DNA of 64,000 nt from Gluconacetobacter azotocaptans (GTDB lineage Bacteria; Pseudomonadota; Alphaproteobacteria; Acetobacterales; Acetobacteraceae). Made by a program: the position numbers and the translations under genes. Below the pieces are notes generated by a model. That model saw only the letters and a list, made by a program, of their open reading frames with translations, did no database searches and was not told the origin of the DNA. Positions 1 through 7,870 of the stretch are shown here, in pieces (within the stretch, counting starts at the first letter, position 1; every line of letters begins with the position of its first letter). Where the stretch lies: NCBI RefSeq assembly GCF_014174355.1, contig NZ_JABEQF010000002.1:248001-312000 (forward strand). Direction: 5' to 3'.

Positions 1-397
1 TCGCGATTTCGCCCAATGCGGCGATGGGTTGCGGTGAAATGGCGACCAGCGGAATTTGCGCATCTTTCAGGGCAGGCCACAAGGTGTCGCGATAGTACGG
101 CAGCGCGATGTTGCAGGCGGGACAGTTCGCGAAGCGGAAGAAGACCAGCACGGCCGGACCGTTGGCGACAAGCGCGTCGAGTGCTGCCGGCTGCCCGTCG
201 GTGCGCGTGAGCGTGGCGGCGGGCAGCACGTCTCCGACGCCGACATGCGGCTGGTTGCCATGCTCGCGCACCAGTTGCGCGCGCTGGTTGGCGTTGATGG
301 CCAGGGCATCCGGCGCCCACGAGCGTCTGCGTTCGTCTTCCAGTGCCTGGAAGCGCGCGCGCAGGGACGGGCCGGTGACGTTCTGTTCTGTACTCAT
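1..397 (-). CDS. Peroxiredoxin-like (AhpC/TSA-type) protein, 3' end outside window
   Basis: The minus-strand frame opens with MSTEQNVTGPSLRARFQALE and runs off the left edge after about 132 residues, so the C-terminus is missing. The visible part has a helical leader, then a redoxin core: a 'GVGDVLPAATLTRTDG' strand, then 'VLVFFRFANCPACN' with a CPAC dithiol at about residues 97-100, then 'PLVAISPQ'. That is the thioredoxin-fold layout of the AhpC/TSA 'peroxiredoxin-like' family, which reduces peroxides or acts as a thiol oxidoreductase. No signal peptide is seen, so it is probably cytoplasmic. It lies tail to tail with nothing visible and shares its strand with the LysR gene to its right. 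The family is secure; the substrate is unknown. Confidence 0.75.
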   Translation of the reverse strand, partial: MSTEQNVTGPSLRARFQALEDERRRSWAPDALAINANQRAQLVREHGNQPHVGVGDVLPAATLTRTDGQPAALDALVANGPAVLVFFRFANCPACNIALPYYRDTLWPALKDAQIPLVAISPQPIAALGEIA

Positions 398-492
398 GCT
401 TGGGGGTCCCCGAAAAGGTCGAGGCCTCGATTATGGGAGAGAAGTCCCTGTTTCGACTAAGGAGTTTCGCTCAAGCATGACCTTGGCGTTGC

Positions 493-1350
493 TCATTGAC
501 CGTCGGCGGCCTGCGCCAGAAGATCGCCCAGATCCTGCGCGACATCCGACAATCCGTTGCGCCGCACGAGGATTGTTTCGATTTCCGGAACCGTGGGCAG
601 GGCGCCCTGGGCGATGATCGGCAGGCCTTCCGCCACGGCGAAGCGCCGCGTGCGGCAACTGACGCCAAGCCCGCCCCGGACCCCCGCGCGCATGGCGGGC
701 AGGTTCGGGGTTTCCAGCACGATGCGGTATTCGCGCCGGTCCTGGCCCAGCACCCGCAGGGCGGCGTCGCGAAAGCGGCAGGGTGGTTCGAGAAGAACCA
801 GAGGCAGTTCGCTGCGTTCGGTGTTCGCCGGGTCGCCCAGCCAGGCCATCCGATCCGCGCCCACCACCTTCCATGTCGCATCGGCCCTGTCGCCGTGCTG
901 GCCCAGGCAGAGGACCAGGTCGAGGCGCGCGCGGTCGAACATGTCGAGCAGTTCGGCCGAACCGCCGACGCGCACGATCAGCCGCGCACGCGGATGTTCC
1001 AGCCTGAAGCGCCCGAGCACATCGGGCAGGATGGTATCGGCGAAGTCCTGGACCATGCCCACGGTGATGGGGTCGTGATCCTGGTCCTGGCCCAGGTTCT
1101 GGACGATCCGGTCGTTCAGGGCGAGCAACTGCCGGGCGTAGGCGACCAGTTCCTCGCCCGCCGCGCTGAGCAGAAGCCGCCGGCCGTCGCGGCGGAACAG
1201 TTTCTGCTGAAGCACGTCTTCCAGCCGCTTCATCTGCAGGCTGAGGGCCGACTGGGTGAGGAAGATGGTTTCGGTGGCCTGCGCCATGGAGCCGGCCTCG
1301 ACGATCGCCACGAAGGAACGCAGCAGTTCCGTCGGCACGTTCCGGGCCAT
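493..1350 (-). CDS. LysR-family transcriptional regulator
   Basis: 285 residues from ATG 1350, usual LysR size. The N-terminal winged helix-turn-helix begins at once (TELLRSFVAIVEAGSMAQAT, then QSALSLQMKRLEDVLQQKLF), followed by the effector-binding domain ('ITVGMVQDFADTILPDVLGRF'). An in-frame TTG at 1419 would add 23 residues, but LysR proteins normally start a few residues before the HTH, so ATG 1350 is preferred. It diverges from the monooxygenase gene at 1544 across an AT-rich gap containing two inverted repeats. This is the classic layout for a LysR activator of the neighbouring operon, so it probably controls the organosulfur genes. The inducer is not known. The family itself is beyond doubt. 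Confidence 0.92.
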   Translation of the reverse strand: MARNVPTELLRSFVAIVEAGSMAQATETIFLTQSALSLQMKRLEDVLQQKLFRRDGRRLLLSAAGEELVAYARQLLALNDRIVQNLGQDQDHDPITVGMVQDFADTILPDVLGRFRLEHPRARLIVRVGGSAELLDMFDRARLDLVLCLGQHGDRADATWKVVGADRMAWLGDPANTERSELPLVLLEPPCRFRDAALRVLGQDRREYRIVLETPNLPAMRAGVRGGLGVSCRTRRFAVAEGLPIIAQGALPTVPEIETILVRRNGLSDVAQDLGDLLAQAADGQ

Positions 1351-1429
1351 TCTCTGCGGGAGGCCGGGGGAGAGCGTTTGTGACACGACGGCAGGGCTCC
1401 GGACCAATGAGGACTCCAAAAGTCCATAT

Positions 1430-1448
1430 TAACGAACTTAAATCGTTA
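1430..1448. promoter_or_regulatory. Inverted repeat, candidate LysR operator 1
   Basis: TAACGA and TCGTTA form a perfect 6-bp inverted repeat with a 7-nt spacer, in the AT-rich gap between the divergent LysR and monooxygenase genes. Size and position suit a LysR recognition site, but binding is inferred. Confidence 0.45.
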
Positions 1449-1508
1449 TATGATTATTTTTGTCTTGTTCTCACGGGATGCGCAAGTGTTAAATTGTCGA
1501 ATTGACGC

Positions 1509-1521
1509 TAACGTATCGTTA
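1509..1521. promoter_or_regulatory. Inverted repeat, candidate LysR operator 2
   Basis: TAACG-TAT-CGTTA, a perfect 5-bp inverted repeat sharing the TAACG half-site of the repeat at 1430. It lies 22 bp before the ATG at 1544, downstream of where a promoter would be expected, as for an activation or autoregulatory site. The two repeats together are more convincing than either alone. Confidence 0.42.
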
Positions 1522-1543
1522 AATATAGATCGGAGGATAAGGG

Positions 1544-2635
1544 ATGTCCGTGGAATTCATCGGCTTTATCGGCAGCCGCAATCAATCCGAGACCATCCCG
1601 CCCTCGGGTCCGGTCATCGACCTCGGCCATATCGAGGCGTCGGCGAAGATCCATGAGAACGGCGGCTTCGACCGGACGTTGATCGCCTTTCATTCCAATT
1701 CGCCCGAAAGTATCCTGCTGGCCCAGCACGCAGCGTCCGTGACCCGCGACCTCGGCCTGCTGATCGCCCATCGGCCGGGCTTCAACGCGCCCACCATCGC
1801 GGCGCGCCAGCTTGCGACGCTCGATCACCTCACGCGCGGGCGGGTGGCCGTGCACATCATCACCGGCGGCAGCGACGTCGAACTTCAGGCCGACGGCGAC
1901 CACACCACCAAGGCCGAGCGCTATGCGCGGACGAGCGAGTATCTGGACATCGTGCGGAACGAATGGGCCAGCCCGGCGCCCTTCGATTACACCGGGCGGT
2001 TCTATGACGTGCGGGGCGCCCATTCGCTGGTCCATCCCTACCGCGAGGCCGGGATTCCGGTCTATTTCGGCGGGTCGTCGGAGGACGCCATCGCCGTGGC
2101 GGGCCGGCATGCCGATGTCTACGCCCTGTGGGGCGAAACCTACGAGCAGGTGAGCGAGACGGTGACGCGGGTGCGCGCGGCCGCCGCGCGGCACGGGCGC
2201 ACGCCGCGCTTCTCGCTTTCGCTCCGCCCCATCCTGGCCGACACCGAGGAGGCGGCCTGGGCGAAGGCCGACCGCATCCTCGAGACCGCCCGTGCGCTGC
2301 AGGACAGGACCGGCTTCGTCCGCCCCGCCACGGTCCCGAACGAGGGATCGCGCCGCCTGCTGGCCGCGGCCGACAAGGGGGCGCGGCTGGACAAGCGGCT
2401 GTGGACCGGGATCGCGGCGCTGACCGGCGCGCAGGGCAATTCGACCTCGCTGGTCGGCACGCCCGACCAGGTGGCCGAGGCCCTGCTGGATTATTACCGG
2501 CTCGGCATCACCACCTTCCTGATCCGCGGCTTCGACCCGCTGCCCGATGCCTATGGCTACGGCCGTGACCTGATCCCGCGCGTGCGCGCCCTGGTCGCGG
2601 CCGAGGAGGCCCGCGCGCGCACCGCGGCGGCCTGA
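1544..2635 (+). CDS. LLM-class FMNH2-dependent monooxygenase (SsuD-like), copy 1
   Basis: 363 residues of the bacterial luciferase-like family that includes alkanesulfonate monooxygenase SsuD. These enzymes use reduced FMN from a separate reductase to cleave C-S or related bonds. Visible family motifs are 'FDRTLIAFHSNSPES' near residue 43, 'GLLIAHRPGF' near 70, 'LDHLTRGRVAVHIITGGSD', and 'EYLDIVRNEW'. A GGAGG Shine-Dalgarno sits 7 nt before the ATG. It is the first gene of a plus-strand run and is closely similar throughout to the protein at 6709, so the two are paralogues bracketing four other genes. No flavin reductase is visible in the window. Substrate not predictable; a sulfonate or another small organosulfur compound is likely from context. 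Confidence 0.88.
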   Translation: MSVEFIGFIGSRNQSETIPPSGPVIDLGHIEASAKIHENGGFDRTLIAFHSNSPESILLAQHAASVTRDLGLLIAHRPGFNAPTIAARQLATLDHLTRGRVAVHIITGGSDVELQADGDHTTKAERYARTSEYLDIVRNEWASPAPFDYTGRFYDVRGAHSLVHPYREAGIPVYFGGSSEDAIAVAGRHADVYALWGETYEQVSETVTRVRAAAARHGRTPRFSLSLRPILADTEEAAWAKADRILETARALQDRTGFVRPATVPNEGSRRLLAAADKGARLDKRLWTGIAALTGAQGNSTSLVGTPDQVAEALLDYYRLGITTFLIRGFDPLPDAYGYGRDLIPRVRALVAAEEARARTAAA

Positions 2636-2656
2636 GCGCGGAGGTGGTTGGACATC

Positions 2657-3631
2657 ATGCGCCCGCTTGTCGTCGTCAATCAGCTTGGGGCCGGGCTGAA
2701 TCCGGTGCTGGCTCCGTTCGGCGATCGCGTCCGCGTCCTTGATGGCGACCGCGAGGGCGACCTGCCCTGGGCTGTGGGCGGGGCCGATATTCTGCTGACC
2801 GGCCCGTCGCGCACCTGGAAGGCCGCCCCCGACCGCCCGCCGGCGGAATGGGGCGCGGGGCCGCGCTGGGTGCAGGTCGCCTCGGCCGGGGTGGACGGGT
2901 TTCCGGCATGGCTGCTGCAGGGCCGCGCCGTGACGTGCGGGCGCGGCGACGCGGCGGTGCCGATCGCGGAATATGTGCTGGCGGCGCTGCTGCTGCGGGA
3001 AAAGCGGCTGGATACGGTGCGCCCCGACGGCCCCGAGGCTTGGCTGCGGGAAGCGGCGGTGCTGAAGGGCGCATCGCCGCTGGGCGGGCTGGCGGGGCGT
3101 GTCGTCGGGCTGGCGGGCTATGGCGCGATCGGCCAGGCGGTCGCGGCGCGGGCGCGGGCGTTCGGCATGCGCGTGCTGGCGTGGCGGCGCGGCGCCTGGA
3201 CCGGGACCGAACAGGATGTCGAGCCGGTCGCCAGCCTGGCGGACCTGATCGAACAGGTCGACCATCTGGTGCTTGCCTTGCCGCTGACGCGCGAGACCGA
3301 AGGCTGCGTGAATGCCGGCCTGCTGGCCCGCGCGAAGCCGGGCCTGCATCTGGTCAATGTCGCGCGGGGGCAACTGGTGGACCAGGACGCGCTGGGTGCG
3401 GCGCTCGACTCCGGGCGGGTCGGCTTTGCCACGCTGGACGTGACCAGCCCGGAACCGCTGCCGGCGGGGCATCCGTTCTACACCCACCCGGCCATCCGCC
3501 TGACCCCGCATGTCTCATGGTCGGGCCCGGGCGTCGGGCAGAACCTGCACCGGCGGATTGCCGCGAATCTCGAGCGTTTTCTGGAAGGACGTCCGCTGCA
3601 GGACGTGGTGGATGCCGCGCGCGGCTACTGA
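2657..3631 (+). CDS. D-isomer-specific 2-hydroxyacid dehydrogenase family protein
   Basis: 324 residues. The NAD-binding core shows 'GLAGYGAIGQAVAARARAFG' (GxGxxG) near residue 150, and the catalytic elements follow in order: 'LVNVARGQLVD' (Arg), 'LDVTSPEPLP' (Glu) and 'LTPHVSWSGP' (His). The family reduces 2-keto acids or oxidises D-2-hydroxy acids with NAD(P). Start: ATG 2657 lies 12 nt after GGAGG (2640-2644); an in-frame TTG at 2648 lies only 3 nt after it, so neither spacing is ideal. It is 12-21 bp after the monooxygenase stop and almost certainly co-transcribed. In this pathway it may process a keto- or hydroxy-acid product of the monooxygenase; that is inference. Confidence 0.85.
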   Translation: MRPLVVVNQLGAGLNPVLAPFGDRVRVLDGDREGDLPWAVGGADILLTGPSRTWKAAPDRPPAEWGAGPRWVQVASAGVDGFPAWLLQGRAVTCGRGDAAVPIAEYVLAALLLREKRLDTVRPDGPEAWLREAAVLKGASPLGGLAGRVVGLAGYGAIGQAVAARARAFGMRVLAWRRGAWTGTEQDVEPVASLADLIEQVDHLVLALPLTRETEGCVNAGLLARAKPGLHLVNVARGQLVDQDALGAALDSGRVGFATLDVTSPEPLPAGHPFYTHPAIRLTPHVSWSGPGVGQNLHRRIAANLERFLEGRPLQDVVDAARGY

Positions 3632-3656
3632 TTTTTAAAGAAAGGGGACCATCAGC

Positions 3657-4466
3657 ATGAATGCCATTACGCCGCCCGTCGCGCCGGCACAGGTTTCGGC
3701 ACAGGCGCGCGAGCGCCGGCTGACGCCGCGCCCGCCGGCCGCATCGTTCGAGGGGGAGCGGCTGCATCGCAAGCAGCGCCTCGCCGCGACGTTCCGGCTG
3801 TTCGCGCGCTATGGGTTCGACCAGGGGCTGGCCGGGCACGTCACCGTGCGCGATCCGGAATTTCCCGACCGGTACTGGATCAATCCCCTGGCCGTCCATT
3901 TCTCGCAGATCAGGGTGTCCGACCTGCAACTGGTCGACCATGGCGGCACGATCCTGATCGGCGATCGGCCGATCAACACGGCGGGCTTCACCATCCATTC
4001 GGCCCTGCACCGCGCACGCCCCGATGTCGTGGCCGCGGCCCACACCCATTCGACCTACGGCAAGGCGTTCTCGGCCCTGGGTACCGAACTGCTGCCGATC
4101 ACACAGGATTCGTGCGCCTTCTACGAGGACCATGTGGTCTTCGACCCGTTCAGCGGCGTCGTGCTGGACGACAGCGAGGGCGAGCGGCTGGCGGCGACGC
4201 TGGGCCCGCACAAGGCGGCGATCCTGCAGAATCACGGGCTGCTGACGGTGGGGCCGACGATCGAGGCCGCCGCGTGGTGGTTCATTGCCATGGACAACGC
4301 GGCCCACGCCCAGCTTCTGGCGCAGGGGGCCGGCCCGCTGAAACCGATCGCGCCCGACGTCGCGCGCCTGACCGCAAGCCAGATCGGCACCCATCAGGGC
4401 GGCTATTTCTCGTTCCAGCCGCTGTGGGACTGGATCGTGGCCCAGGAACCCGATCTTCTGGATTGA
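3657..4466 (+). CDS. Class II aldolase/adducin family protein, copy 1
   Basis: 269 residues. After a 35-residue leader the class II aldolase fold appears: 'FRLFARYGFDQGLAGHVTVRDP', 'NPLAVHFSQIRVSDL', 'HSALHRARPDVVAAAHTHS' with the zinc-binding HTH near residue 125, and 'ILQNHGLLTVG' with the third metal histidine. Family members are Zn-dependent aldolases, epimerases or decarboxylase-like enzymes acting on phosphorylated or free hydroxy acids. It is 26 bp after the dehydrogenase, with AGAAAGGGG as ribosome site. Two further members of this family occur in the window (16186 and 57589), each beside a flavin monooxygenase, suggesting a shared chemical step. Exact reaction unknown. Confidence 0.85.
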   Translation: MNAITPPVAPAQVSAQARERRLTPRPPAASFEGERLHRKQRLAATFRLFARYGFDQGLAGHVTVRDPEFPDRYWINPLAVHFSQIRVSDLQLVDHGGTILIGDRPINTAGFTIHSALHRARPDVVAAAHTHSTYGKAFSALGTELLPITQDSCAFYEDHVVFDPFSGVVLDDSEGERLAATLGPHKAAILQNHGLLTVGPTIEAAAWWFIAMDNAAHAQLLAQGAGPLKPIAPDVARLTASQIGTHQGGYFSFQPLWDWIVAQEPDLLD

Positions 4467-4471
4467 ATGAC

Positions 4472-5071
4472 ATGACATCGATTGCACCGCTTCGGGACTT
4501 CGTGGCCCGCTTCACCAGACTGTACGAACGCGGGCTGGCGCCCGACGCCATCCAGCAGGAAGGGGCCGTGCTGCTGCGCGACCTCGTCTCGCGCGATGAC
4601 TGGCTGCCCGAGCCCTTCACCCGGCCGAATCCGGAACGCTACAGCCAGTATCTGCTGCATTGCGATCCGCTGGAGCGTTTCTCGGTCGTGAGCTTCGTCT
4701 GGGGGCCGGGACAGAAGACGCCGTTGCACGACCATCGCGTCTGGGGCCTGATCGGCATGCTGCGCGGGCGCGAGAGCGAAACGCAATTCGTGCGCGGCGC
4801 GGACGGAAAATTTCATGCCGGCGAGACCAGCGTTCTGAAGCCCGGCGAAGTGGTGGCCCTGGCCCCCGGCGTGAACGACTATCACCTGGTCGCCAACGCG
4901 CTGGCCGACCAGGCCTCGATTTCGATCCATGTCTACGGCGACAATATCGGCGGCGTGTCGCGCGCCACCTACGACCCGGAAACGGGGGCCGAGAAATCGT
5001 TCATTTCGGGCTATTCCAGCGAGGACGTGCCGAATCTCTGGGACCGCTCGAAGCGGGTGGAGGCGGCATGA
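4472..5071 (+). CDS. Cysteine-dioxygenase-like cupin
   Basis: 199 residues of the bacterial cysteine dioxygenase type I family, non-haem Fe(II) cupins that turn cysteine or related thiols into sulfinic acids. The three iron-binding histidines are visible: H86 and H88 in 'PLHDHRVWGLIG' and H138 in 'VNDYHLVANA'. ATG 4472 is chosen because the whole cupin lies downstream and it is 6 nt after the aldolase stop; the frame remains open upstream, but that is antisense-like shadow of the aldolase. The next gene overlaps by ATGA, so they are translationally coupled. Together with the rhodanese it forms a thiol-oxidation/sulfur-transfer pair. The actual thiol could be cysteine, 3-mercaptopropionate or another. 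Confidence 0.82.
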   Translation: MTSIAPLRDFVARFTRLYERGLAPDAIQQEGAVLLRDLVSRDDWLPEPFTRPNPERYSQYLLHCDPLERFSVVSFVWGPGQKTPLHDHRVWGLIGMLRGRESETQFVRGADGKFHAGETSVLKPGEVVALAPGVNDYHLVANALADQASISIHVYGDNIGGVSRATYDPETGAEKSFISGYSSEDVPNLWDRSKRVEAA

Positions 5072-6672
5072 ACGCGGTCATGGCACGGCCCGTCGCCGTC
5101 ACATCCCCGCAGGACGTGCGGCGCCTGCTGCGGGCAGGGGACGAAATCGCGCTGCTGGACCTGCGCGAGGAAGGGCCGTTCGCTGCGGCCCATCCGCTGT
5201 TTGCCGTCAACCTGCCCCTCGGGCGGATCGAAGAGCGGATCGGCTTCCTGGTCCCGCGCCGCGACGCGCCGATCGTGCTCTATGACGACGGCGAGGGCCG
5301 GGTGGCGTGCGCGCTGCCGGTCTTCGCGGCACTCGGCTACAGCAATGTCAGCGTGCTGGAGGGCGGACTGGCCGGCTGGCGGGCGTCGGGCGGCGAGATC
5401 TTCATCGACGTGAACGTGCCGTCGAAGGCGTTCGGCGAACTGGTCGAGCATGTGCGGCATACGCCCTCGCTGCCCGCGGCGGAACTCCAGGCGCGGATCG
5501 CGCGCGGCGACGATCTGGTGATTCTCGATGCGCGGCGCTTCAGCGAATATCACGTCATGTCCATTCCCGGCGGCCGGTCCGTGCCGGGTGGAGAACTGGC
5601 GTTGCGGGTGCGCGACATCGCGCCCTCGCCCGAGACGGTGGTGGTGGTGAACTGCGCCGGCCGAACCCGTTCGATCATCGGTACGCAATCGCTGGTCAAT
5701 GCGGGCATCCCCAACCCCGTCTTCGCGCTGCGCAACGGGACCATCGGCTGGACGCTGGCCGGCCTGGAACTGGACCACGGCGCGGCGCGGACGGGGGGCG
5801 AACCCACCGGCACGAATGTGGCGCGCGCCCGCGAGGCGGCGGCCGCACTGGCGGAGCGGACCGGAGTGCGGGCGATCGGGCAGGGGACGCTGGCGGTGCT
5901 CCAGTCCGACCCGGCCCGGACGGTCTATCGCCTGGATGTGCGGTCGCCCGAGGAATACGCGGCGTCGCATCTGGAAGGGTTCCGCTCGGCGCCGGGCGGC
6001 CAGCTTGTGCAGGCGACCGACGAGTGGATCGGGGTGCGTCACGGCACGATCGTGCTGACCGACGATGACGGCGTCCGCGCCCGCATGACCGGCCATTGGC
6101 TGCGGCAGCTGGGCTGGCGCGAGGTCTATGTGCTGGACGACTGGGCCGGCCTGTTGCGCGCGACCGGTCCCGAGCCCGTCGTGCCGGCGGCGTCCCTGTC
6201 GGAGGTGGAGGGCGTGTCCGTCGCCGGTCTGGTCGCGGAACGCGCGGGGGGCGGCCCGCTGGTGATCGACCTGGCCGCCAGCCCGGCCTTCCGCAAGGGG
6301 CATCTGCCGGGTGCGGTGTTCGCCATCCGTCCCGATCTGGCGGGGCATCCGCGCCTGGCGGACGCGCGGGATGTGGTGCTGACTTCGCCCGACGGGGTTG
6401 CCGCGCGTCTGGCCGCGCCCGAACTGGCGCGCGCGGGCCTGCGGGTGCGGGTATTGGACGGAGGCACGACCGCATGGCGCGAGGCCGGGCAGCCGCTTGA
6501 AACCGGCCTGGACGAGGCGCGCGCGCTCTCGCGTCCGGACGATGTCTACAAGCGCCCTTATGAGGGCACGGACAATGCCGCCGCCGCCATGCAGGCGTAT
6601 CTGGACTGGGAATTCGGCCTTGTCGCCCAACTGGAGCGCGACGGAACGCACGGCTTTTCCGTTCTGGAATGA
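5068..6672 (+). CDS. Four-domain rhodanese-related sulfurtransferase
   Basis: 534 residues made of four tandem rhodanese-like modules (about 10-125, 135-255, 275-385 and 395-495). Only module 2 keeps the active-site cysteine: C196 in 'VVVVNCAGRTRS'. The equivalent loops of modules 1, 3 and 4 read 'VLYDDGEG', 'VLTDDDGV' and 'VLTSPDGV', with Asp or Ser instead of Cys, so they are probably structural or regulatory. Rhodaneses carry a persulfide and move sulfane sulfur to an acceptor. The start overlaps the cupin stop (ATGA), implying coupled translation. The protein most likely handles sulfur released by the cupin or the monooxygenases. Acceptor unknown. Confidence 0.87.
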   Translation: MNAVMARPVAVTSPQDVRRLLRAGDEIALLDLREEGPFAAAHPLFAVNLPLGRIEERIGFLVPRRDAPIVLYDDGEGRVACALPVFAALGYSNVSVLEGGLAGWRASGGEIFIDVNVPSKAFGELVEHVRHTPSLPAAELQARIARGDDLVILDARRFSEYHVMSIPGGRSVPGGELALRVRDIAPSPETVVVVNCAGRTRSIIGTQSLVNAGIPNPVFALRNGTIGWTLAGLELDHGAARTGGEPTGTNVARAREAAAALAERTGVRAIGQGTLAVLQSDPARTVYRLDVRSPEEYAASHLEGFRSAPGGQLVQATDEWIGVRHGTIVLTDDDGVRARMTGHWLRQLGWREVYVLDDWAGLLRATGPEPVVPAASLSEVEGVSVAGLVAERAGGGPLVIDLAASPAFRKGHLPGAVFAIRPDLAGHPRLADARDVVLTSPDGVAARLAAPELARAGLRVRVLDGGTTAWREAGQPLETGLDEARALSRPDDVYKRPYEGTDNAAAAMQAYLDWEFGLVAQLERDGTHGFSVLE

Positions 6673-6708
6673 TGCGAAGACACGGCTGAAAAAAGGAAAA
6701 ACGGCATC

Positions 6709-7845
6709 ATGCCCATCGAATTCATCGGCTATGTCACCGGCCGTCATCAGAGCGAGACCATCCCACCGGTCGGGCCGGCCGTCGACCCCGGCTATATCGC
6801 GACGACCGCCGCGATCCACGAGAATGCCGGGTTCGACCGGGTGCTGGTGGCCTTTCATTCCAATTCGCCCGACAGCCTGCTGATCGCGCATCATGCGGCG
6901 GCGGCGACGCGGCGGCTGGGGCTGCTGATCGCCCATCGGCCGGGGTTTGCGGCGCCGACGCTGGCGGCGCGGCAACTGGCCACCCTCGACCAACTGACGC
7001 GCGGCCGGGTGGCGGTGCACATCATCGCGGGCGGCAACGACAGCGAACTGGAAGCGGACGGCGACCATACGACCAAGGCGGTGCGCTACGCCCGGGCCAG
7101 CGAGTATCTGGACGTGCTGCGCCGCGAATGGTCGGCCGGGGCCGCCTTCGATCACGAAGGGGCGTTCTATCGCGTGGCGGGCGCGCGTTCGGACGTCGGG
7201 CCCTATCGGCCGGGCGGAATCCCGATCTATTTCGGCGGTGCCTCGGAGGATGCCGTCCAGGTGGCCGGCCGCCATGCGGACGCCTATGCCCTGTGGGGCG
7301 AAACCTATGACGAGGTCGCGGCCATGATCGCGCGGGTCAGCGCCGCCGCCGCGGCCAACGGCCGGCCCGCGCCGCGCTTTTCCCTCTCGTTCCGGCCCAT
7401 CGTGGCGGACAGCGAGACGCAGGCATGGGAGCGGGCGGATCAGGTCCGCGCGCGGATCGATGCGTTGCAGCATGGGGCCGGCGTGCAGGCGGGGGCCATC
7501 GCGCTGGACGTGGCCGGGGCGTCCCCGGCGGCCGGGACACTGTCGACCAATGAGGGGTCGCGCCGCCTGCGTGCCCTTGCAGCGCGTGGCGAGCGCCTGG
7601 ACAAGCGGCTGTGGACCGGCGTTGCGGCGGCGACCGGTGGCCGATGGAACTCGACCGCGCTGGTGGGCGACCCCGACCAGGTGGCCGAGGCTCTGCTGGA
7701 TTACTACCGGCTGGGCGTGACGACGTTCCTGATTCGGGGATTCGACCCGCTGGCCGACGCGCTGGTCTATGGCCGCGATCTCATCCCGCGCGTTCGCGCC
7801 CTGGTGGCGCAGGAGGACGCCAGGCGGGGCATTGCGGCCGCCTGA
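6709..7845 (+). CDS. LLM-class FMNH2-dependent monooxygenase (SsuD-like), copy 2
   Basis: 378 residues, paralogue of the protein at 1544 with the same motif string ('LVAFHSNSPDS', 'GLLIAHRPGF', 'LDQLTRGRVAVHIIAGG', 'GFDPLADALVYGRDLIPRVR'). It differs mainly by an insertion of about 14 residues around 260-275 ('GAGVQAGAIALDVAGASPAA'), which may change the active-site mouth or dimer surface. It is 36 bp after the rhodanese and closes the plus-strand run; the next gene is convergent. Having two similar but diverged oxygenases in one operon suggests two related substrates rather than a dosage effect. It needs an external flavin reductase. Confidence 0.88.
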   Translation: MPIEFIGYVTGRHQSETIPPVGPAVDPGYIATTAAIHENAGFDRVLVAFHSNSPDSLLIAHHAAAATRRLGLLIAHRPGFAAPTLAARQLATLDQLTRGRVAVHIIAGGNDSELEADGDHTTKAVRYARASEYLDVLRREWSAGAAFDHEGAFYRVAGARSDVGPYRPGGIPIYFGGASEDAVQVAGRHADAYALWGETYDEVAAMIARVSAAAAANGRPAPRFSLSFRPIVADSETQAWERADQVRARIDALQHGAGVQAGAIALDVAGASPAAGTLSTNEGSRRLRALAARGERLDKRLWTGVAAATGGRWNSTALVGDPDQVAEALLDYYRLGVTTFLIRGFDPLADALVYGRDLIPRVRALVAQEDARRGIAAA

Positions 7846-7870
7846 CGGTCCGGGCCCAAGGCCCTGGAGG

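Noticed and set aside
7852-7864. GGGCC-CAA-GGCCC hairpin as a bidirectional terminator between convergent genes
   Set aside because: Stem of five pairs and no T-run on either side; too weak to call.
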